In this document: positions 57,696 to 64,000 of the stretch, one piece after another
Layout of the letters: every line of letters starts with the position of its first letter
How positions within the stretch are numbered: position 1 is the stretch's first letter
From: Rothia sp. P100
GTDB lineage: Bacteria; Actinomycetota; Actinomycetes; Actinomycetales; Micrococcaceae
Reading direction: 5' to 3'
NCBI RefSeq assembly: GCF_023712425.1
Contig: NZ_JAMAYG010000004.1
Location: 186,001 to 250,000 of the forward strand
Length of the DNA: 64,000 nt
Notes under the pieces: model-generated
Database searches by the model: none
Told to the model about the DNA's origin: nothing
Seen by the model: the letters and a program-made list of their open reading frames with translations, nothing else
Translations under genes and position numbers: made by a program

Positions 57696-58514
57696 ATGGC
57701 TACTAACGAAACTATCGAAACTCTGCGCAACTCCACCGTTTTTGGCCCCGAGGGTGAAAAAATCGGCAAGGTTGGCGAACTTTACCTCGACGCGCAGACT
57801 GGTAACCCCACCTTTGTTACTGTAAACACCGGTCTCTTCGGCACCAACGAATCATTCGTTCCTGTTGACCAGGCGCGCTACAGCGGCGACGAAATCCACG
57901 TTCCCTTCACGAAGGAATTCGTAAAGGACGCCCCCAACATTGCTGAAGACGGCGAGCTGTCACCCGCAGAAGAGCAGCGTCTCTACGAGTACTACTCAAT
58001 GAGCGGCACTGCTACCACTCACGATGACGCTCGCACCTCACACGAGGGCCTGGCTGCTGGCACCGCAACCGCTGGCGCTACAGATTTCACAGAAGATCAT
58101 CGCGATGCGCACGCTACCACCCCTCATGACGGCGATGTTGTTGCTCATGAGGAGCGTCTGAACGTTTCCAAGGCAACCAGTGCAACTGAAACCGGCCAGG
58201 TTCGCCTGCGCAAGGTTGTTCACACTGAGAAGGAAACTGTTGAGGTTCCCGTCCGCAAGGAAGAAATCGTCGTTGAGCGCACCGACCTCAAGGATGGCAA
58301 GACCGTAGATAACTACGATTTTGACTCAGCCGATGCACATGCTGACGTTACTGTTACCGCTCACGAAGAGCGCCCTGTCGTCTCAACCGAGACCGTGGCC
58401 ACCGAGCGCGTCTCAGTGGGTAAGGAAGTTCACACCGAGACCGAGCGTGTATCCGCAGACGTCCGCAAGGAAGAAATCGTCGTTGACGGCGATGACACCC
58501 GTAAGAACTTCTAA
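57696..58514 (+). CDS. PRC-barrel + DUF2382 stress-type protein
   Basis: A 272-residue soluble protein. The first 90 residues form a PRC-barrel (NSTVFGPEGEKIGKVGELYLDAQTGNPTFVTVNTGLFG). The rest is acidic with two DUF2382-like blocks (about 170-200 and 240-270), each carrying VRKEEIVVE/VVD preceded by EERLNVSK- or EERPVVST-type segments. DUF2382 proteins are commonly induced in stress, but their job is unknown. ATG 57696 is preferred because GGGAG lies nine bases upstream, while an earlier ATG at 57666 lacks a site. Two copies of a 26-bp sequence (58251-58276 and 58461-58486) mark the duplicated block. Confidence 0.9.
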   Translation: MATNETIETLRNSTVFGPEGEKIGKVGELYLDAQTGNPTFVTVNTGLFGTNESFVPVDQARYSGDEIHVPFTKEFVKDAPNIAEDGELSPAEEQRLYEYYSMSGTATTHDDARTSHEGLAAGTATAGATDFTEDHRDAHATTPHDGDVVAHEERLNVSKATSATETGQVRLRKVVHTEKETVEVPVRKEEIVVERTDLKDGKTVDNYDFDSADAHADVTVTAHEERPVVSTETVATERVSVGKEVHTETERVSADVRKEEIVVDGDDTRKNF

Positions 58515-58547
58515 TAACCCCTAAAACTGTGAGTACCTCATAGTTGA

Positions 58548-58592
58548 TATGAGCCCCGCACCTGCTAATCCAGCGTGCGGGGTTCATTTTTT
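58548..58592 (+). terminator. Rho-independent terminator of the DUF2382 gene
   Basis: 12-bp stem (58549-58560 with 58575-58586, one G-U) followed by six T. It ends about 25 bases before the SDR start. Confidence 0.92.
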
Positions 58593-58613
58593 ACCCCCCA
58601 GAAAGTGATTCTT

Positions 58614-59498
58614 ATGTCTCATCTCGAAGACCCCCGTTCTAAGTACCCCGTAATTAGCCCTCCCGAGCAAACCCAGCCTGAACCTGGCCTCGATCAGAAA
58701 ATGGAACCTCTCGCTGATTTGGGCGAGAAAACCTATCAGGGCAATGATCGCCTTGCTGGGCGTAATGCCCTGATTACCGGAGGTGATTCCGGGCTGGGAG
58801 CGGCTGTTGCCATTGCTTACGCCCGCGAGGGGGCCAACGTGGCGATTTCTTACCTGCCAGAAGAAGAGCCCGACGCTGAACTCATTATTAATGCGATTGA
58901 GGAAGCTGGAGTGAAGGCGCTGGCGCTACCGGGGGATCTGCGTGAGCTAAAGCAGTGCCAGGCCATCGTTGAAAAGACCGTAGAAGCTTTCGGCGGTCTC
59001 GATATCGTGGTCAATAATGCTAGCCGTCAGGTGTGGCATGAAAGGATTGAGGATCTCAGCGATGAGGACTTCGACCACACGATGAAAGCTAATATTTATT
59101 CGGCCTACCGCGTTACTAAGGCGGCTGTGCCTCATCTTAAGCCCGGCTCTTCGATTATTTTTACCTCTTCGATTCAGGCTTATGAGCCCTCAGAGACGTT
59201 GCTGGACTACGCCCTGACTAAGGCTGCTCAGAATAACTTCAGTAAGGGGCTGGCACAGGCTTTGGCTCCTCGCGGTATTCGCGTGAATGCTGTGGCGCCG
59301 GGGCCCTTCTGGACTCCATTGCAACCCAGCTATGGCCAGCCCGTGGAGAAGCTAACCCAGTTTGGTCAGGACACTCCATTGGGTCGTGCCGGTCAGCCAG
59401 CTGAAATCGCAGGTGCCTATGTCTTCTTGGCATCAGATGACGCGTCCTACGTTGCGGGCGAGACCTTGGGTCTTACCGGCGGACGCCCCACCCCGTAG
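58614..59498 (+). CDS. SDR-family oxidoreductase, GSP39/YhdF-like
   Basis: A 294-residue short-chain dehydrogenase. NAD(P)-binding ITGGDSGLGAAVA (about 52-64), the NNAS motif, SSIQAYEPS with the catalytic Ser, and YALTK with the Tyr-Lys pair are present, plus a distinct N-terminal 45 residues (PVISPPEQTQPEPGLDQKMEP) characteristic of the general-stress YhdF/GSP39 branch. The ATG has AAAG ten bases before it, which is weak. It follows the DUF2382 gene after a terminator. A stress role is inferred from family and neighbour. Confidence 0.93.
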   Translation: MSHLEDPRSKYPVISPPEQTQPEPGLDQKMEPLADLGEKTYQGNDRLAGRNALITGGDSGLGAAVAIAYAREGANVAISYLPEEEPDAELIINAIEEAGVKALALPGDLRELKQCQAIVEKTVEAFGGLDIVVNNASRQVWHERIEDLSDEDFDHTMKANIYSAYRVTKAAVPHLKPGSSIIFTSSIQAYEPSETLLDYALTKAAQNNFSKGLAQALAPRGIRVNAVAPGPFWTPLQPSYGQPVEKLTQFGQDTPLGRAGQPAEIAGAYVFLASDDASYVAGETLGLTGGRPTP

Positions 59499-59519
59499 GT
59501 CTCACAGCTAGAGCACTGA

Positions 59520-59575
59520 ACCTGCCCCTGACTCAGGGACCTCTAAGGTCTATGAGGCGGGGGCAGACTTTTTGG
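59520..59575 (+). terminator. Terminator of the SDR gene
   Basis: CTGCCCC (59522-59528) pairs with GGGGCAG (59560-59566) followed by ACTTTTT. It lies 25 bases after the stop. Confidence 0.7.
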
Positions 59576-59596
59576 TGCAGGCCTATAAGGAGGTTT

Positions 59597-60196
59597 TTAC
59601 CAGGGGAACTCAGCTGAGTCGTTCAAGTAGATGATGAAGCCAATAACTTTCCTGCGGGAGTTGAAGGCAATCTGTCCGACGGGTTTACCGTCTGTATGTT
59701 CTAGCGTGAAGTCTGCGATTGCAAAGATTGAGTTGTTGGGGACTTTGATAGTAGCCGAGAAAACCTTGAATTCGTGGGGGTTTGGGGCGTGGAGATTGAG
59801 GGAATCAACGCGCTGAAAATCTCCACATCCCTCCAATACTTTTTGCCACACCTCGGCAAGTTTTTTCTTGCTGAGTCCTCGTTTAGCGGTGAAAGAGAAG
59901 TAGCTGTGCACCTTCTCCCACTCCTGTTCTCCGATACGGTGAAGAACGGCTTTTGCGGTGTTGATGAGGTGCGCTTGGGTTCCTTCTGAAAAGTGCATGG
60001 GGGCGATCTCCTGAATAATCTTTGAGTATTTTTGGGCTGCTGCCTGGCGGCTAACCCCTAACACAGAGCCAATCTCACCCCAGGAGTAGCCATCATTTTT
60101 AGCGACCGCAATGCAGTGGTTGAGATGGTGTTCAGAGTCCTGAGCAGCCTCCTGGGCTAGAGCAATGTTTTCGAGTTGGGTGGGCAGATTTCCCAT
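59597..60196 (-). CDS. HTH + DUF3887-like protein, unknown function
   Basis: A 199-residue protein. The N-terminal part contains a helix-turn-helix (about 36-60: YSWGEIGSVLGVSRQAAAQKY), typical of sigma-factor region 4 or small regulators; the C-terminal 120 residues resemble DUF3887 (KAVLHRIGEQEWEKVHSYF ... LAEVWQKVLEGCGDFQRVDSL), a domain found alone or before hydrolase domains. I do not know a described protein with this combination. ATG 60196 has AGGAGG six bases upstream. It ends close to the SDR gene in the opposite direction. A regulator sensing something through DUF3887 is a guess. Confidence 0.75.
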   Translation of the reverse strand: MGNLPTQLENIALAQEAAQDSEHHLNHCIAVAKNDGYSWGEIGSVLGVSRQAAAQKYSKIIQEIAPMHFSEGTQAHLINTAKAVLHRIGEQEWEKVHSYFSFTAKRGLSKKKLAEVWQKVLEGCGDFQRVDSLNLHAPNPHEFKVFSATIKVPNNSIFAIADFTLEHTDGKPVGQIAFNSRRKVIGFIIYLNDSAEFPW

Positions 60197-60287
60197 GGGG
60201 CCTCCTAGATGTGAAAGTGTCAATTATTTATTTCTCTTTCGCGTTTAATGATGCACATATTAGCGTGGGTGTGTCAAGGTTTTATTT

Positions 60288-60302
60288 CACTATTACATAG
60301 TG
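60288..60302. promoter_or_regulatory. 6-3-6 inverted repeat upstream of the HTH-DUF3887 gene
   Basis: CACTAT and ATAGTG arms with a three-base spacer, about 95 bases upstream of the HTH-DUF3887 start. It might be its operator (inference). Confidence 0.35.
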
Positions 60303-60436
60303 GTGCGTGAGCTCTGCATAGAATGGAGGCTTCACATGCTGGAGCGCACCCGGTCAAGCTGTCTAACCCACGCTGGGCCGGGGAGGGCGCCCTTGCCCGC
60401 TACTTTGTATCACAGCTGGCACTGTGAGGTGCCACG

Positions 60437-60473
60437 CTGACCGCCTTTGGTCAAATGTGCGAAAATAGCACAG
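60437..60473 (+). promoter_or_regulatory. Promoter and leaderless start of dusB
   Basis: CTGACC (60437-60442), 18 bases, GAAAAT (60461-60466), then six bases to GTG 60473. An ATG at 60455 would lie upstream of the predicted transcription start. Confidence 0.45.
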
Positions 60474-61666
60474 TGACTCTTTCAACTGATACCCCCGCAG
60501 AAACCAACGCCGCGCCGCAACTTAAATTACCGCCCTTGCAACTGGGCAAGCTAACCGTTGATACCCCCGTGGTCCTGGCGCCCATGGCGGGCGTAACTAA
60601 TAAGGCTTTCCGTACCCTCTGCCAGGAGTACGGTGGGGGACTGTACGTGACCGAAATGGTGACTGCCCGTGCCCTGGTGGAACGCAAACCTGAGTCTATG
60701 CGCATTATCGACCACGATGACCACGAAAAAATCCGCTCCATCCAGATCTACGGTGTGGACGCTGTGAACGTGGGTAAAGCAATTCGCATGGTGGTTGAAG
60801 AAGACCGTGCGGATCATATTGACCTCAACTTTGGTTGTCCTGTACCCAAGGTAACCAAGCGCGGCGGCGGATCAGCCCTACCCTGGAAGACTGACCTTTT
60901 TACCGCCATTGTTCAAACTGCGGTGCGTGAGGCGTCGCGCAATGATATTCCCCTGACCATCAAAATGCGTAAGGGTATCGACGAAGACTACCTCACTTAT
61001 CTGGACTCCGCCAAGATTGCGCGTGACGCCGGTGTTGCGGCTATTGCTCTTCACGGACGTACTGCCGCCCAGCACTATGCGGGCAAGGCCGATTGGGATT
61101 CGATTGCTCAGTTGCGTGAAGCTATCCCCGATGTGCCTATTTTGGGTAACGGCGATATTTTCTCGGCCGAGGACGCTGTCGCTATGGTGGAGCAGACCGG
61201 TGTGGATGGTGTGGTTATCGGCCGTGGTTGCCAGGGGCGTCCTTGGCTCTTTGGTGATCTTCAGAATGCCTTTGAGGGGACAGCTGAGCGGTATCGCCCC
61301 GGTGTTACCGAAGTGGCGGACATGATTTACCGTCATGCTGAATTGCTGGTGGAGACTTTTGCCGATGAGCACCGCGGCTTGCGTGAGATTCGTAAGCACG
61401 TTGCATGGTACTTCAAGGGCTACCCTGTAGGTGGGGAGCTGCGCGCGAAGATGGCGACCGTCTCTGATCTTGCCACCTTCCGTGAGCTACTAGGCCAGCT
61501 GGACCATTCCATGGGCTACCCGGGTGCCGCTGTTGAGGGCCCGCGTGGCCGTGCCGGCACCCCAAAGGTCCCCTCACTGCCAGATGGCTGGCTCGACTCC
61601 CGCATCCTGGGCGACGCCGAGCGTCTTGGTCTGGTGGAGGCTGAGCTAGATATCTCTGGCGGCTAG
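60473..61666 (+). CDS. dusB: tRNA-dihydrouridine synthase DusB
   Basis: A 397-residue flavoenzyme that reduces uridine to dihydrouridine in tRNA. Core motifs: VLAPMAGVTNKAFR (FMN), HIDLNFGCPVPKVTKRGGGSAL with the catalytic Cys122, HGRTAAQHYAGKADWD and GNGDIFSAEDAV, with the FMN phosphate loop VVIGRGCQGRPWLF. I chose GTG 60473 because a -10-like hexamer lies six bases before it; ATG 60455 (six residues longer) is possible. The C-terminal helical RNA-binding domain is complete. It is followed by a GNAT gene. Confidence 0.93.
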   Translation: MTLSTDTPAETNAAPQLKLPPLQLGKLTVDTPVVLAPMAGVTNKAFRTLCQEYGGGLYVTEMVTARALVERKPESMRIIDHDDHEKIRSIQIYGVDAVNVGKAIRMVVEEDRADHIDLNFGCPVPKVTKRGGGSALPWKTDLFTAIVQTAVREASRNDIPLTIKMRKGIDEDYLTYLDSAKIARDAGVAAIALHGRTAAQHYAGKADWDSIAQLREAIPDVPILGNGDIFSAEDAVAMVEQTGVDGVVIGRGCQGRPWLFGDLQNAFEGTAERYRPGVTEVADMIYRHAELLVETFADEHRGLREIRKHVAWYFKGYPVGGELRAKMATVSDLATFRELLGQLDHSMGYPGAAVEGPRGRAGTPKVPSLPDGWLDSRILGDAERLGLVEAELDISGG

Positions 61667-61786
61667 AGTCTCACCTTCGATATCACCGAAACCTTCACCG
61701 GCTCTTTCCGTGACGTTTGGGTGACTAAGAGCAACTGGTGGCTGCATCATCGGCAACGAGCAGTGCGGGCTACTAGACTTAGACTC

Positions 61787-62329
61787 ATGACTACCTACAC
61801 CATTCGCCCAGAAACCTCTGATGACGCCCCTGCAATCGGTCAGCTTCATAGAGCAGCTTTCGAGACCGGCTACGAGGCACAGCTCGTCGAAGATCTGCGC
61901 GCCAACCGAAGTGTCTGGGAACCTGGTGTGTCTCGGGTAGCTGTGGGCCAGAGCGGCCAGATTCTTGCTCACGCTCTGTTGACCCGCTGCTGGGTAGGTT
62001 CGGTGCCAGTACTTGCGCTCGCCCCGGTGGCTGTAGCTCCCACTCATCAGAAGCAGGGTATCGGCAGCGAGCTGACCCGTAGCGTCCTGTCGGCAGCCCG
62101 AGAAAAAGCGCTACAACTTAATGAGCCAGCCTGTGTGCTGGTGCTGGGACATCCAGCCTTTTATAACGCCCTTGGGTTTGAACAGTCGCGTTTTCACGGA
62201 ATCAAAACAAGTATGGAGGTGCCAGCTGAAGCTTTTATGGTCCTTAATCTTAACCCCGCTTTTGATTTGCCATCTGGCGAAGTTATCTACCCAGCAGAAT
62301 TTGGGTTGAGCGAAGATGATGATTTATAG
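61787..62329 (+). CDS. GNAT N-acetyltransferase (YhbS-like)
   Basis: A 180-residue acetyltransferase of the COG3153 type. TIRPETSDDAPAIGQLHRAAF opens the fold; LAPVAVAPTHQKQGIGSELTRSVLSAARE is acetyl-CoA motif A; LGHPAFYNALGFEQS is motif B. Substrate is not known. ATG 61787 starts the domain; TAGACT lies seven bases upstream and no ribosome-binding site is seen, so leaderless translation is possible. It lies 120 bases after dusB. Confidence 0.88.
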   Translation: MTTYTIRPETSDDAPAIGQLHRAAFETGYEAQLVEDLRANRSVWEPGVSRVAVGQSGQILAHALLTRCWVGSVPVLALAPVAVAPTHQKQGIGSELTRSVLSAAREKALQLNEPACVLVLGHPAFYNALGFEQSRFHGIKTSMEVPAEAFMVLNLNPAFDLPSGEVIYPAEFGLSEDDDL

Positions 62330-62635
62330 AACGCTCTGATACCTTGAGGGTTATTCAAAAGCCCCACCAGTCGCATAAAACACCAACCCCGCACCACCGC
62401 AAACAACCTGGTGGTTTTCCGCCTAGTTTCGACCAGGTGGTGTGGGGTGCGCCCCGCCAGTCTAAAGAAGTAGCACATCAGTAAAGTCGTACTACTTAGC
62501 AGCCGCGCCCCTGAAAGGTAAAAACTCATCTACCTGTAGCACCTCACTACATGGAGATAGGTTAAGGGGTAGCAGGTAGTCAATAAGAGGCGCACTCTTT
62601 TTTGGGGGCGGGGGGTTGATAGGACGCGCGTACCT
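62330..62635. other. Gene-free region with nested inverted repeats between convergent GNAT and TetR genes
   Basis: No gene. ACCCCGCACCACC (62386-62398) pairs with GGTGGTGTGGGGT (62436-62448, one G-U), with an overlapping CCTGGT/ACCAGG pair (62407-62437) that excludes part of it; CTACCTG/CAGGTAG lies at 62530-62579. These probably end transcription of both flanking genes. A G-rich stretch, two runs of five and six G, is at 62604-62615. Confidence 0.55.
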
Positions 62636-63223
62636 CTAACTCAGGATTTTTTTCAACCCGCTTCTGAGGTCAGCTTTAATATCATCTACTAGCCCTGATC
62701 GGCTTGGCACGTTCAGATAATCTAGGGTCAGGCCATTAATGAAGGCTGTTAGAAGCCGGGCGGTGCGAGGAAGATCTTCAGTGGCGACTCCCAAGTTGCC
62801 GGTAGAGTGCCAGGCGATCAGTGCCTGCATTAGCCGATCCTGAAAAGTGGCTAGCTCCTGTTGATACAACTTGGCTAGCCCGCTGCGTGTTGAAGCCGCT
62901 GCGCCCATAGTAATCCAAAGCGTGGAGTCCTCTCGTTGCACCTCTCCAATCGGTAGAAGCTCGAGTAGGGCAGTCGTTAGTCTTTCCAATGGATCAGCGG
63001 GTAGTTGTAGATTCTGCACCCGCTCGTGTTGCCGTGCTGTAGAGCGCAAGAGTGCTTTTTCGAGCAACTGATTTTTTGTGCCCATGTAGTACTGGACGGT
63101 GCCGTGGGCAAGACCTGCTTCTTGGGCCACTTTCCGCACGCTCACTACATCAAACCCTTGTGTAACAATCACGCGGATTGCCGCATCGCTTATAGCGGCT
63201 TCTTGAGCAGATGTATCAGACAT
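62636..63223 (-). CDS. TetR-family transcriptional regulator
   Basis: A 195-residue regulator. The N-terminal helix-turn-helix (about 28-58, VRKVAQEAGLAHGTVQYYMGTKNQLLEKAL) is typical of TetR; the rest is helical and likely binds a small ligand. It is divergent from the GAP-type membrane protein and a perfect 16-bp palindrome lies between them, so it probably represses its own and that gene. The ligand is unknown. ATG start is conventional. Confidence 0.92.
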   Translation of the reverse strand: MSDTSAQEAAISDAAIRVIVTQGFDVVSVRKVAQEAGLAHGTVQYYMGTKNQLLEKALLRSTARQHERVQNLQLPADPLERLTTALLELLPIGEVQREDSTLWITMGAAASTRSGLAKLYQQELATFQDRLMQALIAWHSTGNLGVATEDLPRTARLLTAFINGLTLDYLNVPSRSGLVDDIKADLRSGLKKILS

Positions 63224-63263
63224 ACATGCACTTTATCAACGAAGATATCTTAACTCTATTTTC

Positions 63264-63279
63264 TCATACGTTCGTATGA
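63264..63279. promoter_or_regulatory. Palindromic operator for the TetR regulator
   Basis: TCATACG and CGTATGA arms with a two-base spacer, perfect 7-2-7 dyad, between divergent tetR and membrane gene. TATGAT (63276-63281), a good -10 hexamer for the plus-strand gene, overlaps its right arm. Confidence 0.75.
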
Positions 63280-63313
63280 TAAAGTCTAATGTGATTGCAT
63301 GGGGGAGTGGACT

Positions 63314-64000
63314 TTGGCAAACTTTCTATCATTATTGGCTCTAGCCTTGGTCGATAGTCTCAGTATGGGAACCCTAGTGATTCCTCTGGTATTGCTTATC
63401 AAATGGAGGTATGTCCGGGTGGTCCCTTACGGGGCCTACCTGGCTACCATAGCCGCCTCCTACTTCTTGATAGGCATTGCGCTTTTCTTTGGGATGCGCA
63501 GGGTGACGGAAATCTTCAGTCAAGTAGCCGTCACCGCCTGGTTTAGTTGGGCCTTATTAGCATTGGGTGCTGCTCTGTTCATCTTCGGAGTTTTCTCGCC
63601 CAACCCTGTGAAGAAGACAGCGGATGAGATTATGGTTGCCCGGGGGCAACAGGCTGACCAGAAGATCCGGCAGCGTGCAGGTTTACTGGGCATCGTTAGT
63701 TTGGCTGTTGGGGCAGCTGTTTTAGAGACGGCAACCATGTTGCCTTATCTTGCCGCTATTGGCATTATTCAGTCGCTACCTGCACCTTTTGCAGTTCAGC
63801 TGGGGGTGCTGGGTCTTTATTGTCTAGTGATGGTTGCCCCGGCTGTGCTGATAGGATGTATCGCTCGTCTGTGGGGTGAGCGCGTTTTCGAAAAAATCTT
63901 CACAATAATGCCGCGTTTAGAGTACGAAGCCAAAGTAACGCTCCTATGGGTGGCGGCTATTGTGGGAGTGTTGCTGGTCAGAAACAGTGCGATACAGCTG
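63314..64000 (+). CDS. GAP/SfLAP-family membrane protein (3' truncated by window edge)
   Basis: A multi-helix membrane protein, frame open to base 64000, so the C-terminus is missing. N-terminal ALVDSLSMGTLVIPLVLLIK is the signature of the GAP/SfLAP (lipid- or sulfolipid-addressing) family of actinobacterial exporters; later helices LLGIVSLAVGAAVLETATMLPYLAAIG carry the second signature. About six TM helices are expected. Start is either TTG 63314, with GGGGGAG six bases upstream, or ATG 63299, which adds five residues; I favour TTG. It is probably controlled by the divergent TetR regulator. Export of a lipid or amphipathic compound is inferred from the family. Confidence 0.82.
   Translation, partial: MANFLSLLALALVDSLSMGTLVIPLVLLIKWRYVRVVPYGAYLATIAASYFLIGIALFFGMRRVTEIFSQVAVTAWFSWALLALGAALFIFGVFSPNPVKKTADEIMVARGQQADQKIRQRAGLLGIVSLAVGAAVLETATMLPYLAAIGIIQSLPAPFAVQLGVLGLYCLVMVAPAVLIGCIARLWGERVFEKIFTIMPRLEYEAKVTLLWVAAIVGVLLVRNSAIQL

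Noticed and set aside
62604-62615. G-quadruplex-like run
   Set aside because: Only two G runs are present; four are needed.

Overview
The window looks like a core chromosomal stretch of a Gram-positive actinobacterium, most likely a Micrococcaceae member close to Rothia (inference from gene content; no database was searched). The pointers are a SufS/SufU pair, an AccA3/AccD5/AccE acyl-CoA carboxylase with Maf and BirA nearby, a quinone-reductase-type LpdA, a secreted Rpf-type transglycosylase with LysM, a SAM-IV type riboswitch in front of metY-metX, and frequent GTG starts. I saw no rRNA, tRNA, CRISPR array, phage or insertion sequence. Both window edges cut genes: sufS at the left and a GAP/SfLAP-type membrane protein at the right.

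Layout. 1-2.4 kb: sufS-sufU and a TagD-like cytidylyltransferase. 2.4-9.9 kb: a DUF2505 gene, then a minus-strand surface-glycan operon transcribed from about 9.9 kb: CDP-alcohol phosphatidyltransferase, GT2, Wzy-like polymerase, Wzx-like flippase, a kinase-less Wzz-like protein and an Alg14/Alg13-like (PssD/PssE) split glycosyltransferase. 10.2-14.0 kb: a lipoprotein closely followed by a large secreted fibrinogen-domain/beta-propeller protein. 14.4-18 kb: mfd. 18.5-21.8 kb: a nucleoside-salvage run punA, sugar-phosphate mutase, deoC. 22-25 kb: lpdA and an MHS-family transporter. 25-36 kb: the acyl-CoA carboxylase region (accA3, maf, accE, accD5, birA), split by an aldehyde dehydrogenase, a Gfo/Idh/MocA oxidoreductase and a DUF885 protein. 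36.6-38.8 kb: a class III adenylate cyclase overlapping a PP2C phosphatase. 38.9-46 kb: ligA, an rpf-like gene behind a long structured leader, and gatCAB. 46.3-54 kb: oligopeptidase B, SAM-IV riboswitch with metY-metX, an esterase, an S4-domain protein and glycyl-tRNA synthetase. 54-64 kb: a CDF metal transporter, three GNAT acetyltransferases, an Atl-type alkyltransferase-like protein, a PRC-barrel/DUF2382 stress protein beside an SDR, an HTH-DUF3887 protein, dusB, and a TetR regulator divergent from the GAP-type membrane protein.

How the genes fit together. The 3.1-9.9 kb operon carries flippase, polymerase and chain-length functions plus a CDP-alcohol transferase; TagD nearby could supply CDP-glycerol, so a phospho-alditol-decorated or -initiated surface polymer is a reasonable hypothesis. 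The adjacent secreted protein pair may act at the same surface. BirA would biotinylate AccA3, which works with AccD5/AccE. PunA, the mutase and DeoC form a deoxynucleoside degradation route.

The most unusual items are the fibrinogen-domain secreted protein, the Wzz-like protein with an apparently degenerate P-loop domain, the structured (possibly pseudoknotted) rpf leader, the cyclase-PP2C overlap, the TetR operator palindrome, an isolated 14-bp palindrome before the DUF2382 gene, a CDF transporter with Glu replacing the usual TM5 His, and several genes whose start codon lies 6-8 bases after a -10-like hexamer (candidate leaderless mRNAs).
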